Assembly (NCBI RefSeq): GCF_000023125.1
Contig: NC_013037.1
Span: 5,992,501 to 6,056,500 of the forward strand
DNA from: Dyadobacter fermentans DSM 18053
GTDB lineage: Bacteria; Bacteroidota; Bacteroidia; Cytophagales; Spirosomataceae
DNA: 64,000 bases
Direction of reading: 5' to 3'
Position numbers and translations under genes: made by a program
Notes under the pieces: model-generated
Database searches by the model: none
What the model was told of the DNA's origin: nothing
What the model saw: the letters and a program-made list of their open reading frames with translations, nothing else
Shown: positions 45,560 to 55,564 of the stretch, piece by piece
How positions within the stretch are numbered: position 1 is the stretch's first letter
Layout: every line of letters starts with the position of its first letter

Positions 45560-48034
45560 TTACTCTTTAAAAAATACACGCTTGACACGGTCACCAATGC
45601 CTGTCAGGATCTCGTAGGGGATGGTGTTGATGGTTTTCGCTAGTTCTGTAATCGGAACTTCCTTCCCGAAAACGATCACTTCATCCCCTTCTTCTACCTG
45701 CGCATTGGTGACGTCGATCATCGTCATATCCATGCAAATGTTGCCGATCGTGGGGCACAATGTGCCATTCACCCACACCTTACCCACGCCATTGCCCAGG
45801 CCACGGTCGTAACCATCCGCATAACCGATTGCCAGCGTCGCAATCGCCGAGTCGTGGTCTACCACGCCCTTGCGGCTGTAACCTACCGTCTCGCCCGACG
45901 AGAGGTATTTCACTTGCGAAACAATGGTTTTCAATGTACCTACCGACTGCAATGCACGCTGATCCTGGCCGGTTGCTTCCACGCCATACAAGCCAATGCC
46001 AAGCCGCACCATATCGAGGCGGTACTCGGGGAAGCGGACGATGCCGGCGGAGTTGAGGATGTGTTTAATGGTTTTGTATCCCAAAGTCGCTTCGATCAGC
46101 TCGGCGCCCTCCATGAATTGCGCGTATTGTTTCCTTGAAAACTCGTTATGCACGCCTTCATCGGCTCCCACCAAATGCGAAAATAGGGTCGCTACTTTGA
46201 GCGCGGGATTCTGGCGGAGCTGTTCTACCAGCCATTCGTAGTCGTCCTTCACAAAACCGAGGCGGTGCATTCCCGTATCGAGTTTCAAATGCACGGAAGG
46301 CGTGTTGGTCGGCTCGCCTTTCCTGGTAATGTACTCGATCCAGTCGGTGAGGATGCGGCGGCTATATATTTCAGGTTCAAGTTTGTACTGCCACAGCAGG
46401 TCGAAGGTCGGCAGGGTTGCATTCATGACCATAATGGGCAGCGTAATGCCGCTTTGGCGGAGCATTACACCCTCGTCCGTGTAAGCCACGCCCAGGTAAT
46501 CCACGCGGTGGTATTGCAGCAATGCGGCCACCTCGGAGCTGCCGCTGCCATAGGCGAATGCCTTCACCATCGCCATGATCTTTGTACCCTGACCAGCCCG
46601 CGCGCGATAATAATTCAGGTTGTGGACCAATGCATCCAGGTTGATTTCCAGCACCGTGTCGTGCGCTTTCTGCTGAATGCGGTGCACGATTTTTTCAAAC
46701 GAAAACGGCCGGGCACCCTTCACGAGCACGAGCGTATCCGCAAGCGTGGGAAAGGCGAATGTTTTGAGAAAACTGTCGGTATCGTCGTAAAATTCCTGCT
46801 CGGCAATATCGAACAGCGATGCCTGGCTGCTGATTTGTTTTCCGATACCGATGAGGCGGTCAATGCTTTTTTCACTCAGCAGGCGGGAAACCATTTTATA
46901 CAGCTCCGTGGGCGTTTGTCCGGTTTGGAGCACATCCGAGAGGATCACCGTTTTGCGGTTGCGCTGCTCTTGCTGGGCGAGGAAGTTGAGCGCCATCGCG
47001 AGGCCCTGCAAGTCGTTGTTATAGGCGTCGTCGATGATATAGGAGTGGTTAATGCCCTCTTTGAGCTCCAAACGCATGGAGACGGGTTTGAGCAGCAGCA
47101 CGCGTTCCTGGATCACGGCGGGTTCCAGGCCGAAATCGAGCAGGAAAACAATGCAATGCGTGAGGTTTTCGAGCGAGGCGTCGTCTCGGAAGCCGGTTTC
47201 GAATGTATGGTTGCCGAGTTTTCCGGTGAGGGAAATCACGGTTTTATCTTTTTGAGGATTGAAAGTCACCTGCACGTGCGAGCCGGAGTAGTTGCTTCCC
47301 CAGCTCAGCGTTTCGAGGAATGCATTCACCGGTTTCAGTATCAGGCTGATCTCCTCGTCGATTTCGTGGTAATCTTTTCTGTAAATGAGTTTTTTAACCT
47401 TGGTGAAAAGGCGCAATTTCTCGGTAATTTTCTGCTTCCGGCTTCGGAAACCGTCGTCGTGAGCCGGGCCGATATTGGTAAAGATACCGATTGTAGGCTG
47501 CATCACCGGCTGCAAATACTCCATTTCGTGTGCTTTGGAAATACCCGCCTCAAATATTGCCAGCGAATGCTCTTTGCTGAGGTTCCACACCGAAAGCGGC
47601 ACGCCGATCTGCGAATTGTAGCTTTTGGGACTCGCCACAATGCTCCGGCCGGGCGACAGCAGCTGCACGAGCCATTCTTTCACAATCGTTTTGCCGTTAC
47701 TTCCCGCAATGCCCACCACCGGAATGTCGAATTGCTTTCTTTTAGAAGCCACCAATTGCTGCAATGCCCGGATGCTCGACGAAACCACCCAGATCTGCGC
47801 GTCGTCCCACGTCGCGGCTGTTTCGCGCAGCGCGCCCGTGAATGCGGCTTCTTCTACGACAAACTCCCGCACGCCCGCCGCGTACAGTTCGGGCAGGAAG
47901 CGGTGGCCGTCGTGGCGCTCGCCTTTAATGGCAAAAAAGATACTCTGGCCGGGAAACGAAACCTGGCGGCTGTCGGTCAGGATGTACTGGGCTTGTGTGG
48001 TTACAATGGGGGATGTATTGACAGTAAGACTCAT
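45560..48034 (-). CDS. bifunctional MurF / alanine racemase
   Basis: An 824-residue fusion. The N-terminal 450 residues are MurF, which adds D-Ala-D-Ala to the UDP-muramoyl tripeptide: ILTDSRQVSFPGQSIFFAI, the P-loop VVGIAGSNGKTIVKEWLVQL, FEAGISKAHEMEYLQP and IDDAYNNDLQGLAMALNFLA. From about residue 455 the alanine racemase starts (EINLDALVHNLNYYRARAGQ). MAMVKAFAYGSGSSEVAALL carries the PLP Lys, with HLKLDTGMHRLGFV, IRLGIGL-type strands, VGYSRKGVV and ATLAIGYADGYDRGLGNG downstream. Such fusions are normal in Bacteroidota and couple D-Ala supply to its use in the wall. It is the last gene of the usp-corA-murF/alr run, 36 bases after corA. Confidence 0.95.
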   Translation of the reverse strand: MSLTVNTSPIVTTQAQYILTDSRQVSFPGQSIFFAIKGERHDGHRFLPELYAAGVREFVVEEAAFTGALRETAATWDDAQIWVVSSSIRALQQLVASKRKQFDIPVVGIAGSNGKTIVKEWLVQLLSPGRSIVASPKSYNSQIGVPLSVWNLSKEHSLAIFEAGISKAHEMEYLQPVMQPTIGIFTNIGPAHDDGFRSRKQKITEKLRLFTKVKKLIYRKDYHEIDEEISLILKPVNAFLETLSWGSNYSGSHVQVTFNPQKDKTVISLTGKLGNHTFETGFRDDASLENLTHCIVFLLDFGLEPAVIQERVLLLKPVSMRLELKEGINHSYIIDDAYNNDLQGLAMALNFLAQQEQRNRKTVILSDVLQTGQTPTELYKMVSRLLSEKSIDRLIGIGKQISSQASLFDIAEQEFYDDTDSFLKTFAFPTLADTLVLVKGARPFSFEKIVHRIQQKAHDTVLEINLDALVHNLNYYRARAGQGTKIMAMVKAFAYGSGSSEVAALLQYHRVDYLGVAYTDEGVMLRQSGITLPIMVMNATLPTFDLLWQYKLEPEIYSRRILTDWIEYITRKGEPTNTPSVHLKLDTGMHRLGFVKDDYEWLVEQLRQNPALKVATLFSHLVGADEGVHNEFSRKQYAQFMEGAELIEATLGYKTIKHILNSAGIVRFPEYRLDMVRLGIGLYGVEATGQDQRALQSVGTLKTIVSQVKYLSSGETVGYSRKGVVDHDSAIATLAIGYADGYDRGLGNGVGKVWVNGTLCPTIGNICMDMTMIDVTNAQVEEGDEVIVFGKEVPITELAKTINTIPYEILTGIGDRVKRVFFKE

Positions 48035-48070
48035 TCCAATGCGCGTTAATCAAAGCACAAAGGTATCAAT

Positions 48071-49201
48071 CTACATCCACTTTTTAGTTTTGAAATAAAA
48101 TATCATCCCGATCGTAACGGCGACCATCAATCCCCATACGTAATAGTAACCGTTGGGGTCTTTCAGCTCGGGCATGAACTCGAAATTCATGCCGTAAACC
48201 CCCACTATAAACGTCAGCGGCATAAATACGGCCGAGAAGATCGTGAGCGTTTTCATGACCTGGTTCATGCGGTTGCTGATGGTGGATAAATGCACGTCCA
48301 CCAGGCTCGCCATCAGTTCGCGGTAGGAGTCGATGGTGTCGAGAACCTGCATGATGTGGTCGTAAAGGTCACGGTAGTAAGGGATTACCTCCTTGCTGAT
48401 CTGCATGCTATCCTCCCGGATGAGCTGGTTCACCATATCGCGGAGCGGCCATATCTGCCTGCGGGCCAGTGTAAGTTCGCGTTTCAATGCGTACATATCT
48501 TTCAGCGAAAGCTCCTGCACGCCGCGGATCACCTGGTCTTCCGTCGTGTCGAGGGCATCACCGAGCTTTTCCAGCACGATGAAGTAGTTATCCACCACCA
48601 CGTCCATCAATGCAAAAAGCAGGTAGTCGGGCCCGTTGCGGCGGGTTTTACCTACCGATGCTTCCAGTCGGTTCTCGACGGTCGTGAAAATGTCGGAAGT
48701 GAGCTCTTCCTGGAATGAGACGACATAGTTTTTACCCAATACAAAACTCACATGCTCGGAAGAAATGCTGATGGGCGATTCCGAATCGACGTGGAGCATT
48801 TTCAGGGTGAGGAATAAATGCCCGGTGTCGTACAATTCGAGCTTCGGCTTGTGCTCGGTGTTCACAACGTCTTCGAGCAGCAGCGGGTGCAAATGGTAAA
48901 ATTTACCCAGCTTTTCGATCAGCGGCACTTCGTGAATGCCGTCGACATTGAGCCAGGTAATGAAATTTTGTGCGTCATGATCCGGCCGGCATTCATCGAG
49001 CGACGTTACATTCTCTTTTTTAAACGAATGCTCGTTGTAGCGTATCCGGCGGATCTTGGTTTTCAGGGCAACGTCCGGCCCGATGTACGTAAGCGTGCCC
49101 GGCGAAGTGAGCAGGCCACGCTTACGGTACTTCCTGGATTTCCTGCCGCCGTTTCGGGCGGGGCCGTTTCTGGCCGGTTTGTTGCTTTCAGTCTCGTTCA
49201 A
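48071..49201 (-). CDS. corA: magnesium/cobalt transporter CorA
   Basis: A 376-residue ion channel. A basic N-terminus is followed by the cytosolic alpha/beta funnel (PLLLEDVVNTEHKPKLELYD) and long helices (LALARRQIWPLRDMV-like region, YYRDLYDHIMQVLDTIDSYR). Two C-terminal membrane helices carry the selectivity motif YGMNFEFMPELKD, and the protein ends in a basic FKTKKWM tail. There is no ATG before the conserved core. The frame is closed by the upstream usp stop at 49205-49207, and the only start near the end is a TTG at 49201. A non-ATG start with translational coupling to usp is therefore likely. Confidence 0.93.
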   Translation of the reverse strand: MNETESNKPARNGPARNGGRKSRKYRKRGLLTSPGTLTYIGPDVALKTKIRRIRYNEHSFKKENVTSLDECRPDHDAQNFITWLNVDGIHEVPLIEKLGKFYHLHPLLLEDVVNTEHKPKLELYDTGHLFLTLKMLHVDSESPISISSEHVSFVLGKNYVVSFQEELTSDIFTTVENRLEASVGKTRRNGPDYLLFALMDVVVDNYFIVLEKLGDALDTTEDQVIRGVQELSLKDMYALKRELTLARRQIWPLRDMVNQLIREDSMQISKEVIPYYRDLYDHIMQVLDTIDSYRELMASLVDVHLSTISNRMNQVMKTLTIFSAVFMPLTFIVGVYGMNFEFMPELKDPNGYYYVWGLMVAVTIGMIFYFKTKKWM

Positions 49202-49204
49202 ATG

Positions 49205-50062
49205 TTAGCGTGATTTGAGGTGGAACACCAGCAAAGGCAGGTGCGTGTCGACCACAAGCTTGCGCGTAATGCTCGGATTGATCAGATATTCTTCAATAAA
49301 AGACCGCTCGCGGGTGGACATGATCAGCAGATCCGCCTTCACCTCGTCGCAATATGCCTCGATGCCGTCGAGCACATCTTTGGCTTTCCGGGTGACGATC
49401 TGGCCCTCGCGGATCGTGAAATGCGATTTGATATCGGCAATGTACTGGTTGTCCGGCTGAATGTCGGGCTGGGTATCCGAGTTGATTTTCAGCAAAGTCA
49501 GGTCTGCGCCGAGGTGGTTCATCAGCACGAACACTTCCCGCAGGATATTGTTTTCTTCGTATTCAAACTGCGTCGCATACACCACTTTTTTGAACCTGGC
49601 CGGTTCGGTCTGCGGGGGTACCACCAGCACCGGGCAGGGCGAGTTGAGGGCGATCTGTGTCGCCGAGGAGCCGATGAGCTTGTCGAGGAAGCCTCCCGTA
49701 CCCGTTCGGCCGATCACGATCAGGTCGGGCACGTGGTCGTTGATAGCCTCTTCAATGGCCGAATGCACTGTTCCCAGCGCCCATATCGTCTTGGCATTGT
49801 ACCCTTCGGCGGTCAGCGCGGTGGCATATTCGTCGAGCCGCTTCTGGTATTCTTCTTCGAGATCGGTGGTCATGGTGAGGAAGTCGGCACCTCCGAGGCC
49901 CGGCATTACGTTGCCGGGTGTCATGTTTACATCGGCAATGTAGGGTTGGTATGCGTGCAGGATCAGTAATTCCGTTACATCTTTTTCGGCGAGCAGCTTG
50001 GCGGCGGCCAAGGCGCGCTCGGCGTTTTCGGAAAAGTCTATGGCAATCAGGATACTTCTCAT
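49205..50062 (-). CDS. universal stress protein, tandem Usp domains
   Basis: A 285-residue cytoplasmic protein with two Usp domains. The first begins RSILIAIDFSENAERALAAA and contains DLIVIGRTGTGGFLDKLIGS with SPCPVLVVPP, the ATP-binding pattern GxxGx9G(S/T). The second begins RFKKVVYATQFEYEENNILR and ends ADLLIMSTRERSFIEEYLIN, a degenerate form without the glycine-rich loop, then HLPLLVFHL. Usp proteins bind ATP and support stress survival. Its stop lies 3 bases before the corA start and in the same reading frame. It is divergent from the dicarboxylate symporter. Confidence 0.92.
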   Translation of the reverse strand: MRSILIAIDFSENAERALAAAKLLAEKDVTELLILHAYQPYIADVNMTPGNVMPGLGGADFLTMTTDLEEEYQKRLDEYATALTAEGYNAKTIWALGTVHSAIEEAINDHVPDLIVIGRTGTGGFLDKLIGSSATQIALNSPCPVLVVPPQTEPARFKKVVYATQFEYEENNILREVFVLMNHLGADLTLLKINSDTQPDIQPDNQYIADIKSHFTIREGQIVTRKAKDVLDGIEAYCDEVKADLLIMSTRERSFIEEYLINPSITRKLVVDTHLPLLVFHLKSR

Positions 50063-50400
50063 GTACTTGGGGTTTTGTTTTGGGTATGGATTATCCGAAC
50101 ATATCGATTTTAGTAACCGGAGTCAAGGATTCTGATCAACTTTTGGCATATCGGCCCGTTTGGCGGAAGATTTAATACAGGGATAACCTTGAAGGTTCCA
50201 ATACAATCCCCGTTTCCGCGTAAACGATCGTTTATTTTAGAATTTCTCTCCGGTTTAGTATAAACATTCGTGCCCCGCGTCCGAAGCTATATTTAAATTC
50301 TGTATTTTGTTTGAAATCCATTTGTTGCGTTGACAATCATTAATTTGAATTTTCATAAGTTTACCATTACAAACTGATTTAAAATACCAAATCCCCCCAT
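50063..50400. promoter_or_regulatory. 338-base divergent control region with two palindromes
   Basis: No gene lies here. AACCTTGAAGGTT (50185-50197) is an inverted repeat with one central base, and TAAACGATCGTTTA (50221-50234) is a perfect 14-base palindrome. Both look like dimeric regulator sites and lie between the divergent usp operon and the symporter. DNA between about 50270 and 50400 is AT-rich and probably holds the symporter promoter. No clean TAnnTTTG box stands out. Confidence 0.45.
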
Positions 50401-51801
50401 ATGAAGAGCAAGATTACCATGATCAATATCGTGCTGGTAACCATAGCTGCGATAGCGTCCGTTCTGAGTGCCTATGATATCGTGCCGTTATCTGATAGTC
50501 TGCTGATCGGCCTTCGCTGGCTTGCGCTGGCGGGTCTGATCATTTACGCGATCCTTAAAAAGAACCTTACCACGTCGATCCTGATCTCCATGCTCGTGGG
50601 AACGGAAATCGGCTACGACTTCCCGAAAATGGGGACGGAGCTGCATTTCCTGCGTCAGATTTTCCTTCAAATGATCAAAACGGTGATCGCGCCGCTACTT
50701 TTCGCGACGCTCGTTACAGGTATCGCCGGCCATTCCGACCTGAAACAGGTAGGCCGCATGGGCTGGAAATCGCTGCTGTATTTCGAGGTGGTGACCACAT
50801 TCGCCCTGGTTATCGGGCTGCTTTTTGCCAACTGGTTCAAGCCGGGCGTAGGCATTATCCCGCCCGAAACGCTGAATGCCGCATTGCCGAAAGTGAACCA
50901 GCAAACGTGGCAGGAGATCGTGCTGCATTCATTCCCTGAGAATATTGCCAAATCCATTTACCACGGAGAAGTGCTGCAAATCGTGGTTTTCAGCGTGTTG
51001 TTCGGCATCAGCCTTGCATTGCTGCCTGCGGGAAAGAAAGAGAAATTTGTGCATGGCGTGGAGCTGCTGGCCGAGGTGATGTTTAAGTTTACCAAAATCA
51101 TCATGTATTTCGCGCCGATCGGCGTGGGAGCAGCTATCGCCGAAACGGTGGGGCACATGGGTATCGATGTCCTCAAAAACCTCGCATTGCTGCTCGCCAC
51201 ATTGTATTGCGCGCTGATCGTCTTCATACTGGTCGTGTTTGTGCCGGTAGCCATGATCGCGCGGATTCCCGTCATCAAGTTTGCAAAAGCCATTTTCGAG
51301 CCGGTTTCCATCGCATTTGCGACAACCAGTTCCGAATCCGCATTGCCCAAGGCCATGGAGAAAATGGAGAAATTCGGCGTTCCGCGGCAGATCGTATCGT
51401 TCGTTATGCCAACGGGTTACAGTTTCAACCTCGATGGTTCTACGTTGTACCTTGCACTCGCGACCGTGTTCGTAGCGCAGGCTACGGGCACCGAAATGTC
51501 GGTAGGGCAGCAACTTACGATGGTATTACTCCTAATGCTTACCAGCAAAGGCGTGGCCGGTATACCGAGGGCAACTTTGGTGATATTGTTGGGCGCGATC
51601 GCTAACTTTGGCATGCCCGAATGGCCCGTATTGCTGATCATGGGGATAGACGAGCTGATGGACATGGCCCGGACGTCGGTGAATGTGACCGGTAACTGCC
51701 TCGCCACAGCCGTGATTGCCCGCTGGGAAGGCGAGCTCGATGATCAGAAAATGCACGATTCGGACAAGGTGGTGGATATTCCCGCAGCCAGCGAAGTTTA
51801 A
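50401..51801 (+). CDS. dicarboxylate/amino acid:cation symporter (DAACS family)
   Basis: A 466-residue inner-membrane carrier with about eight helices and two re-entrant loops. It shows the hairpin 1 signature ATTSSESALPKAMEKM and GVPRQIVSFVMPTGYSFNLD. NLDGSTLYLALATVFVAQA follows, then hairpin 2 near TSKGVAGIPRATLVIL and GIDELMDMARTSVNVTGN. These hold the substrate and sodium ligands, including the conserved Asp and Asn. The N-terminus has two extra hydrophobic segments before MLVGTEIGYDF. Transport of glutamate, aspartate or C4-dicarboxylates with sodium or protons is likely; the exact substrate is not determined. It may be under divergent control with usp. Confidence 0.93.
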   Translation: MKSKITMINIVLVTIAAIASVLSAYDIVPLSDSLLIGLRWLALAGLIIYAILKKNLTTSILISMLVGTEIGYDFPKMGTELHFLRQIFLQMIKTVIAPLLFATLVTGIAGHSDLKQVGRMGWKSLLYFEVVTTFALVIGLLFANWFKPGVGIIPPETLNAALPKVNQQTWQEIVLHSFPENIAKSIYHGEVLQIVVFSVLFGISLALLPAGKKEKFVHGVELLAEVMFKFTKIIMYFAPIGVGAAIAETVGHMGIDVLKNLALLLATLYCALIVFILVVFVPVAMIARIPVIKFAKAIFEPVSIAFATTSSESALPKAMEKMEKFGVPRQIVSFVMPTGYSFNLDGSTLYLALATVFVAQATGTEMSVGQQLTMVLLLMLTSKGVAGIPRATLVILLGAIANFGMPEWPVLLIMGIDELMDMARTSVNVTGNCLATAVIARWEGELDDQKMHDSDKVVDIPAASEV

Positions 51802-51826
51802 CAGTTCATTTTCAGAGTAAATTTTT

Positions 51827-52183
51827 ATGTTGACCCTTTACGGCATCCCGAATTGCGATACCATTAAGAAAGCCCGCACCTGGCTCGATAAAAATAAGGT
51901 GGCCTACCAGTTTTACGATTACCGGAAAGACGGCATCAGCCCCGAAAAAGTAGCGAGCTGGTTCAGCGAATTCCCCTGGGATAAGGTTTTGAACAAAGCC
52001 TCCACCACCTGGAAGGAGCTCAGCGACGAGGAAAAAGCCAATGTAACCAACGCCCAATCCGCCGCCAAACTGCTCTCTGCCAACCCGACGGCCATTAAAC
52101 GCCCGGTGATCGAGGACGAAAGCGGCAAGGCGCTCACGCTGGGTTACAATGAGAAGATATACCAGGAAACCTATCTCAAATAG
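51827..52183 (+). CDS. ArsC/Spx-family thioredoxin-fold protein
   Basis: A 118-residue cytoplasmic protein of the arsenate reductase-like family. It opens MLTLYGIPNCDTIKKARTWL with a single active-site Cys (Cys10) and no CxxC pair. The C-terminal NPTAIKRPVIEDESGK holds the conserved Arg-Pro-cis loop (RPVI). The size and the GIPNCDT motif match the YffB-like subgroup rather than plasmid arsenate reductases, and no ars operon genes are nearby, so a role in arsenic resistance is not supported. Its end overlaps the convergent methyltransferase gene by 8 bases. Confidence 0.88.
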   Translation: MLTLYGIPNCDTIKKARTWLDKNKVAYQFYDYRKDGISPEKVASWFSEFPWDKVLNKASTTWKELSDEEKANVTNAQSAAKLLSANPTAIKRPVIEDESGKALTLGYNEKIYQETYLK

Positions 52184-53402
52184 GTTTCACACCAACGATC
52201 ACGACTTTGGTCTGGTCGGCGAGGGTGGTGGCGAACAGGTAATGGTCGCCACCATCTTTTAGTTTCCACTTCTTCCGGAGCTCTTCCGGTTTTGCGGGAA
52301 AATTGCGCGTCGTAATGTTGGCCTTATCGCCCGGAATGTGCTGCGAAATCTCGCGGATATCGGGCTTGCAAACGGCTGCTATTCTGAAACTGCGACCCGG
52401 GAAATCATCCACTAACTTTTCGGAAGTATATAACTGGCTGTGAATGGCCAGTTTTTGCAAACCATAGCGCGCGCAAAGCGTTTTGAATGCCCCTGCTTTC
52501 AGCACCGCGGCGTGCGGTTCATACAAATAGCCCAGCGGTTTGGAATAACCTACCAATGCATTCCGCTCTTCCGCCCGGTCGAAATCGAGCTGGTAAATGG
52601 GCTGGCCGGCCGCATCTACGATCCGGATTTTGATTTTGAAATCCGCGTCCGGCATAGCACGGTTTAGAACGAAGAGCAGCTCTTTGCATTCCTGCTCGTA
52701 GCCTATCACGTGTACTTCTTGCAGGTTTTGAAGTTCTTTCGAAGCCAAATCGATGTCCAGCAGCGGAGATGTTTTGATTAAAATATGAGGGGCTGATTGG
52801 AGCAGCAATGCAGCATTGCCGGCCACATCAGGCGTACAATCGGCCAGGCGCACTACTTTTTCCTTGTTGGCATCGCGGCGGGCAGGATCGGCGTAGAGCC
52901 AGTCGGCGGCGAGGCCTTCTTGCAATGCCTTCAACGACTCGCCTGCATGTACCTGAATGCGCGACGCGCGCAGCTGCGCAAAATTGTACGCCGCACTGGC
53001 TGCAACGGCGGGCTGCTGTTCGAAATAATGGGTTTCGCCGAAGCTGCGGCTCATGTAGTAGCAATCGATGCCCATGCCGCCGGTAATGTCGATTAATGCC
53101 TGGCCCGACACGATGCTGGCCTTGTACAGCGCCGTGGCTTCCGACGAGCATTGCTCTACCGACAGCGCAGGCGGGAAAATCAGTTTGTCATTTGCCGACC
53201 ATTCCGGCAGTTTTTTCAAAGCCTTCTGCCGCGACTGGATCTGCCCGGCCAGCTTTTTCACATCCAGCCCTTTGAACTGACCTGCTTTGAGGATCAGATC
53301 GCCTGCATTCGCGTGGATGTTCTCCCGGATAAATGCCATTTCCGCCTCTGTAAATCCCTGCTGCATGCCCTCCGGACCTGCCGTTTCGTGCCTTGTACCC
53401 AT
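52176..53402 (-). CDS. class I SAM-dependent methyltransferase with THUMP-like domain
   Basis: A 408-residue protein. The first 90 residues are helical (FIRENIHANAGDLILKAGQF, VEQCSSEATALYKASIVSG). The methyltransferase core begins with the SAM-binding ALIDITGGMGIDCYYMSRSF, then YFEQQPAVAASAAYNFAQLR and WLYADPARRDANKEKVVRLA, with a DPAR motif in place of NPPY. The C-terminal part has a ferredoxin-like region (PIYQLDFDRAEERNALV) and a THUMP-like end (NITTRNFPAKPEELRKKWKL, GGDHYLFATTLADQTKVVIV). The domain order matches Bacteroidota proteins probably acting on RNA. The substrate is unknown. Confidence 0.85.
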   Translation of the reverse strand: MGTRHETAGPEGMQQGFTEAEMAFIRENIHANAGDLILKAGQFKGLDVKKLAGQIQSRQKALKKLPEWSANDKLIFPPALSVEQCSSEATALYKASIVSGQALIDITGGMGIDCYYMSRSFGETHYFEQQPAVAASAAYNFAQLRASRIQVHAGESLKALQEGLAADWLYADPARRDANKEKVVRLADCTPDVAGNAALLLQSAPHILIKTSPLLDIDLASKELQNLQEVHVIGYEQECKELLFVLNRAMPDADFKIKIRIVDAAGQPIYQLDFDRAEERNALVGYSKPLGYLYEPHAAVLKAGAFKTLCARYGLQKLAIHSQLYTSEKLVDDFPGRSFRIAAVCKPDIREISQHIPGDKANITTRNFPAKPEELRKKWKLKDGGDHYLFATTLADQTKVVIVGVKPI

Positions 53403-53651
53403 TTGTTCAATTAGTTCGAATACCGAAAGTACTTCTTTTTACCGAGTGCCGACGATTGTGCCGCCTGCGAAAGATCAATTTGAAATATTATCAGAATCAT
53501 AACAAATGCGGATCTTTTGCTACCGGTTGATAATCAGTAAAATGGCCTGCAAGTGTCCGGAATACAGTTTCTGAGCAAGTAGGACTAACCAAATGAAAAT
53601 TATAACTTGTCGCTCAAATCCTAAATATCCCTGTTATAACCTTTATTTATC

Positions 53652-55541
53652 ATGAGAATTAAGACCTTTGAAGAGTACAAGGTTGCTTACCAACAAAGTG
53701 TAGACGATCCCGAAGGTTTCTGGGCGGAAGTAGCCCAACATTTTCAATGGCGTAAACCGTGGAAGAAAGTGCTAAGCTGGGACTTTCAGGAAGCGCGTAC
53801 GAAGTGGTTCGAAGGCGGCGTGATGAACATCACGGAAAACGCGCTGGACCGTCATCTGGCCGAGCGCGGCGATCAGCCGGCGATCATCTGGGAGCCCAAC
53901 AATCCCGAAGACCAGGCGGTGACCCTCACCTACCATGTTTTGTTTGAACAAGTTTGCCGGTTTGCCAATGTGCTCAAAAAGCATGGTGTGCAAAAAGGCG
54001 ACCGCGTTTGTATATACCTGCCGATGGTGCCCGAGCTGGCTGTGGCCGTGCTCGCCTGCGCACGCATTGGCGCGGTGCATTCGGTGGTTTTCGGTGGTTT
54101 TTCCGCCAAATCCATCGCCGATCGCATCAATGACGCCGAATGTACAATGGTGATCACCTCCGACGGCGCATTCCGCGGCGCGAAAGTGATTCCGATGAAA
54201 GATACTGTGGATGAGGCGCTTGTGCAATGCTCTACGGTGAAGAAGGTGATCGTGATGACGCGTACCCGCACGCCGGTGCACATGCTCAAAGGTCGCGACC
54301 TTTGGTGGGAAGAGGAAGTGAAGCAGGTGAACTCCGTATGCCCGGCCGAGCCGATGGATGCCGAGGATATGCTCTTTATCCTTTACACATCCGGCTCCAC
54401 CGGCAAGCCGAAAGGCGTGGTGCATACCTGCGGCGGATACATGGTGTATGCCACTTACACATTTGCCAATGTGTTCCAATATGAGCCGGGCGAAGTGCAT
54501 TTCTGTACCGCCGACATTGGCTGGATCACCGGTCACAGCTACATTGTGTACGGCCCGCTGTGCTACGGCGCCACGTCCGTGGTTTTCGAAGGCGTTCCGA
54601 CTTACCCGGATGCCAGCCGTTTCTGGAAAATTGTAGAAAGACATAAAGTAAATATCCTTTACACCGCACCTACGGCCATTCGCTCACTGATGGGCTTTGG
54701 TTTGGATTTCGTTAAAGGACATGATTTCTCATCGCTGCGCAAACTCGGATCGGTAGGGGAGCCTATCAACGAGGAAGCATGGCATTGGTATAAAACCAAC
54801 ATCGGCGGCGACCACTGCCCGCTGGTGGATACCTGGTGGCAGACCGAAAACGGCGGTATCATGATTTCGCCGCTAGCAGGCATTACGCCCGAAAAACCGA
54901 CGTTCGCGACCCTGCCTTTGCCGGGCATCCAGCCCGTGCTGGTGGACGAAAGCGGCAATGAGATCGAGGGCAACGGCGTAAGCGGTAACCTGTGCATCAA
55001 GTTCCCGTGGCCTGGCATCATCCGCACCACCTACGGCGACCACGAGCGCTGCCGCCAAACCTACTTCTCGACCTACCCGGGCATGTATTTCACCGGCGAC
55101 GGCTGTTTGCGTGATGAAGACGGCTATTACCGCATTACCGGTCGGGTAGACGACGTGCTCAACGTTTCCGGCCACCGTATCGGCACGGCCGAAGTGGAGA
55201 ATGCGATCAATATGCACCTGGGCGTGGTGGAATCGGCCGTAGTAGGCTACCCGCACGACATTAAAGGCCAGGGCATTTACGCATTTGTAATTGCCGAGCA
55301 GACGTCGGAAGACCCCGACATGTTCCGCAAGGACATCGCGGTGACGGTATCCCGCATCATCGGCCCCATTGCCAAGCCGGACAAGATCCAGTTCGTATCC
55401 GGTCTACCCAAGACCCGTTCCGGCAAAATCATGCGCCGGATTTTGCGAAAAATCTCCGAAGGAGATGTTAGCAACCTGGGCGACACCTCCACGCTCCTTG
55501 ACCCCGCCGTTGTAGAGGAGATCAAGGCAGGAAAGTTATAA
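53652..55541 (+). CDS. acs: acetyl-CoA synthetase
   Basis: A 629-residue AMP-forming ligase that activates acetate to acetyl-CoA. It shows the P-loop-like motif [15 protein letters not shown] near residues 247-261. The acetate pocket is in [20 protein letters not shown], with [15 protein letters not shown] downstream. [20 protein letters not shown] is the hinge region with its Asp. The C-terminal lid holds [17 protein letters not shown], and [14 protein letters not shown] carries the catalytic Lys that is often regulated by acetylation. The start at [13 protein letters not shown] gives the usual length. It is monocistronic with a clear terminator. No acetyltransferase or deacetylase gene is adjacent. 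Confidence 0.95.
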   Translation: MRIKTFEEYKVAYQQSVDDPEGFWAEVAQHFQWRKPWKKVLSWDFQEARTKWFEGGVMNITENALDRHLAERGDQPAIIWEPNNPEDQAVTLTYHVLFEQVCRFANVLKKHGVQKGDRVCIYLPMVPELAVAVLACARIGAVHSVVFGGFSAKSIADRINDAECTMVITSDGAFRGAKVIPMKDTVDEALVQCSTVKKVIVMTRTRTPVHMLKGRDLWWEEEVKQVNSVCPAEPMDAEDMLFILYTSGSTGKPKGVVHTCGGYMVYATYTFANVFQYEPGEVHFCTADIGWITGHSYIVYGPLCYGATSVVFEGVPTYPDASRFWKIVERHKVNILYTAPTAIRSLMGFGLDFVKGHDFSSLRKLGSVGEPINEEAWHWYKTNIGGDHCPLVDTWWQTENGGIMISPLAGITPEKPTFATLPLPGIQPVLVDESGNEIEGNGVSGNLCIKFPWPGIIRTTYGDHERCRQTYFSTYPGMYFTGDGCLRDEDGYYRITGRVDDVLNVSGHRIGTAEVENAINMHLGVVESAVVGYPHDIKGQGIYAFVIAEQTSEDPDMFRKDIAVTVSRIIGPIAKPDKIQFVSGLPKTRSGKIMRRILRKISEGDVSNLGDTSTLLDPAVVEEIKAGKL

Positions 55542-55564
55542 TTTTGAAATATCGATTCGTGACA

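Noticed and set aside
46265..48049. 594-codon open frame antisense to murF-alr
   Set aside because: It overlaps a fully recognised bifunctional enzyme and shows no domain, signal or membrane pattern of its own.
51827..52183. Arsenate resistance role for the ArsC-like gene
   Set aside because: It belongs to the YffB-like subgroup by its GIPNCDT motif, and no arsR, arsB or acr3 gene is nearby.
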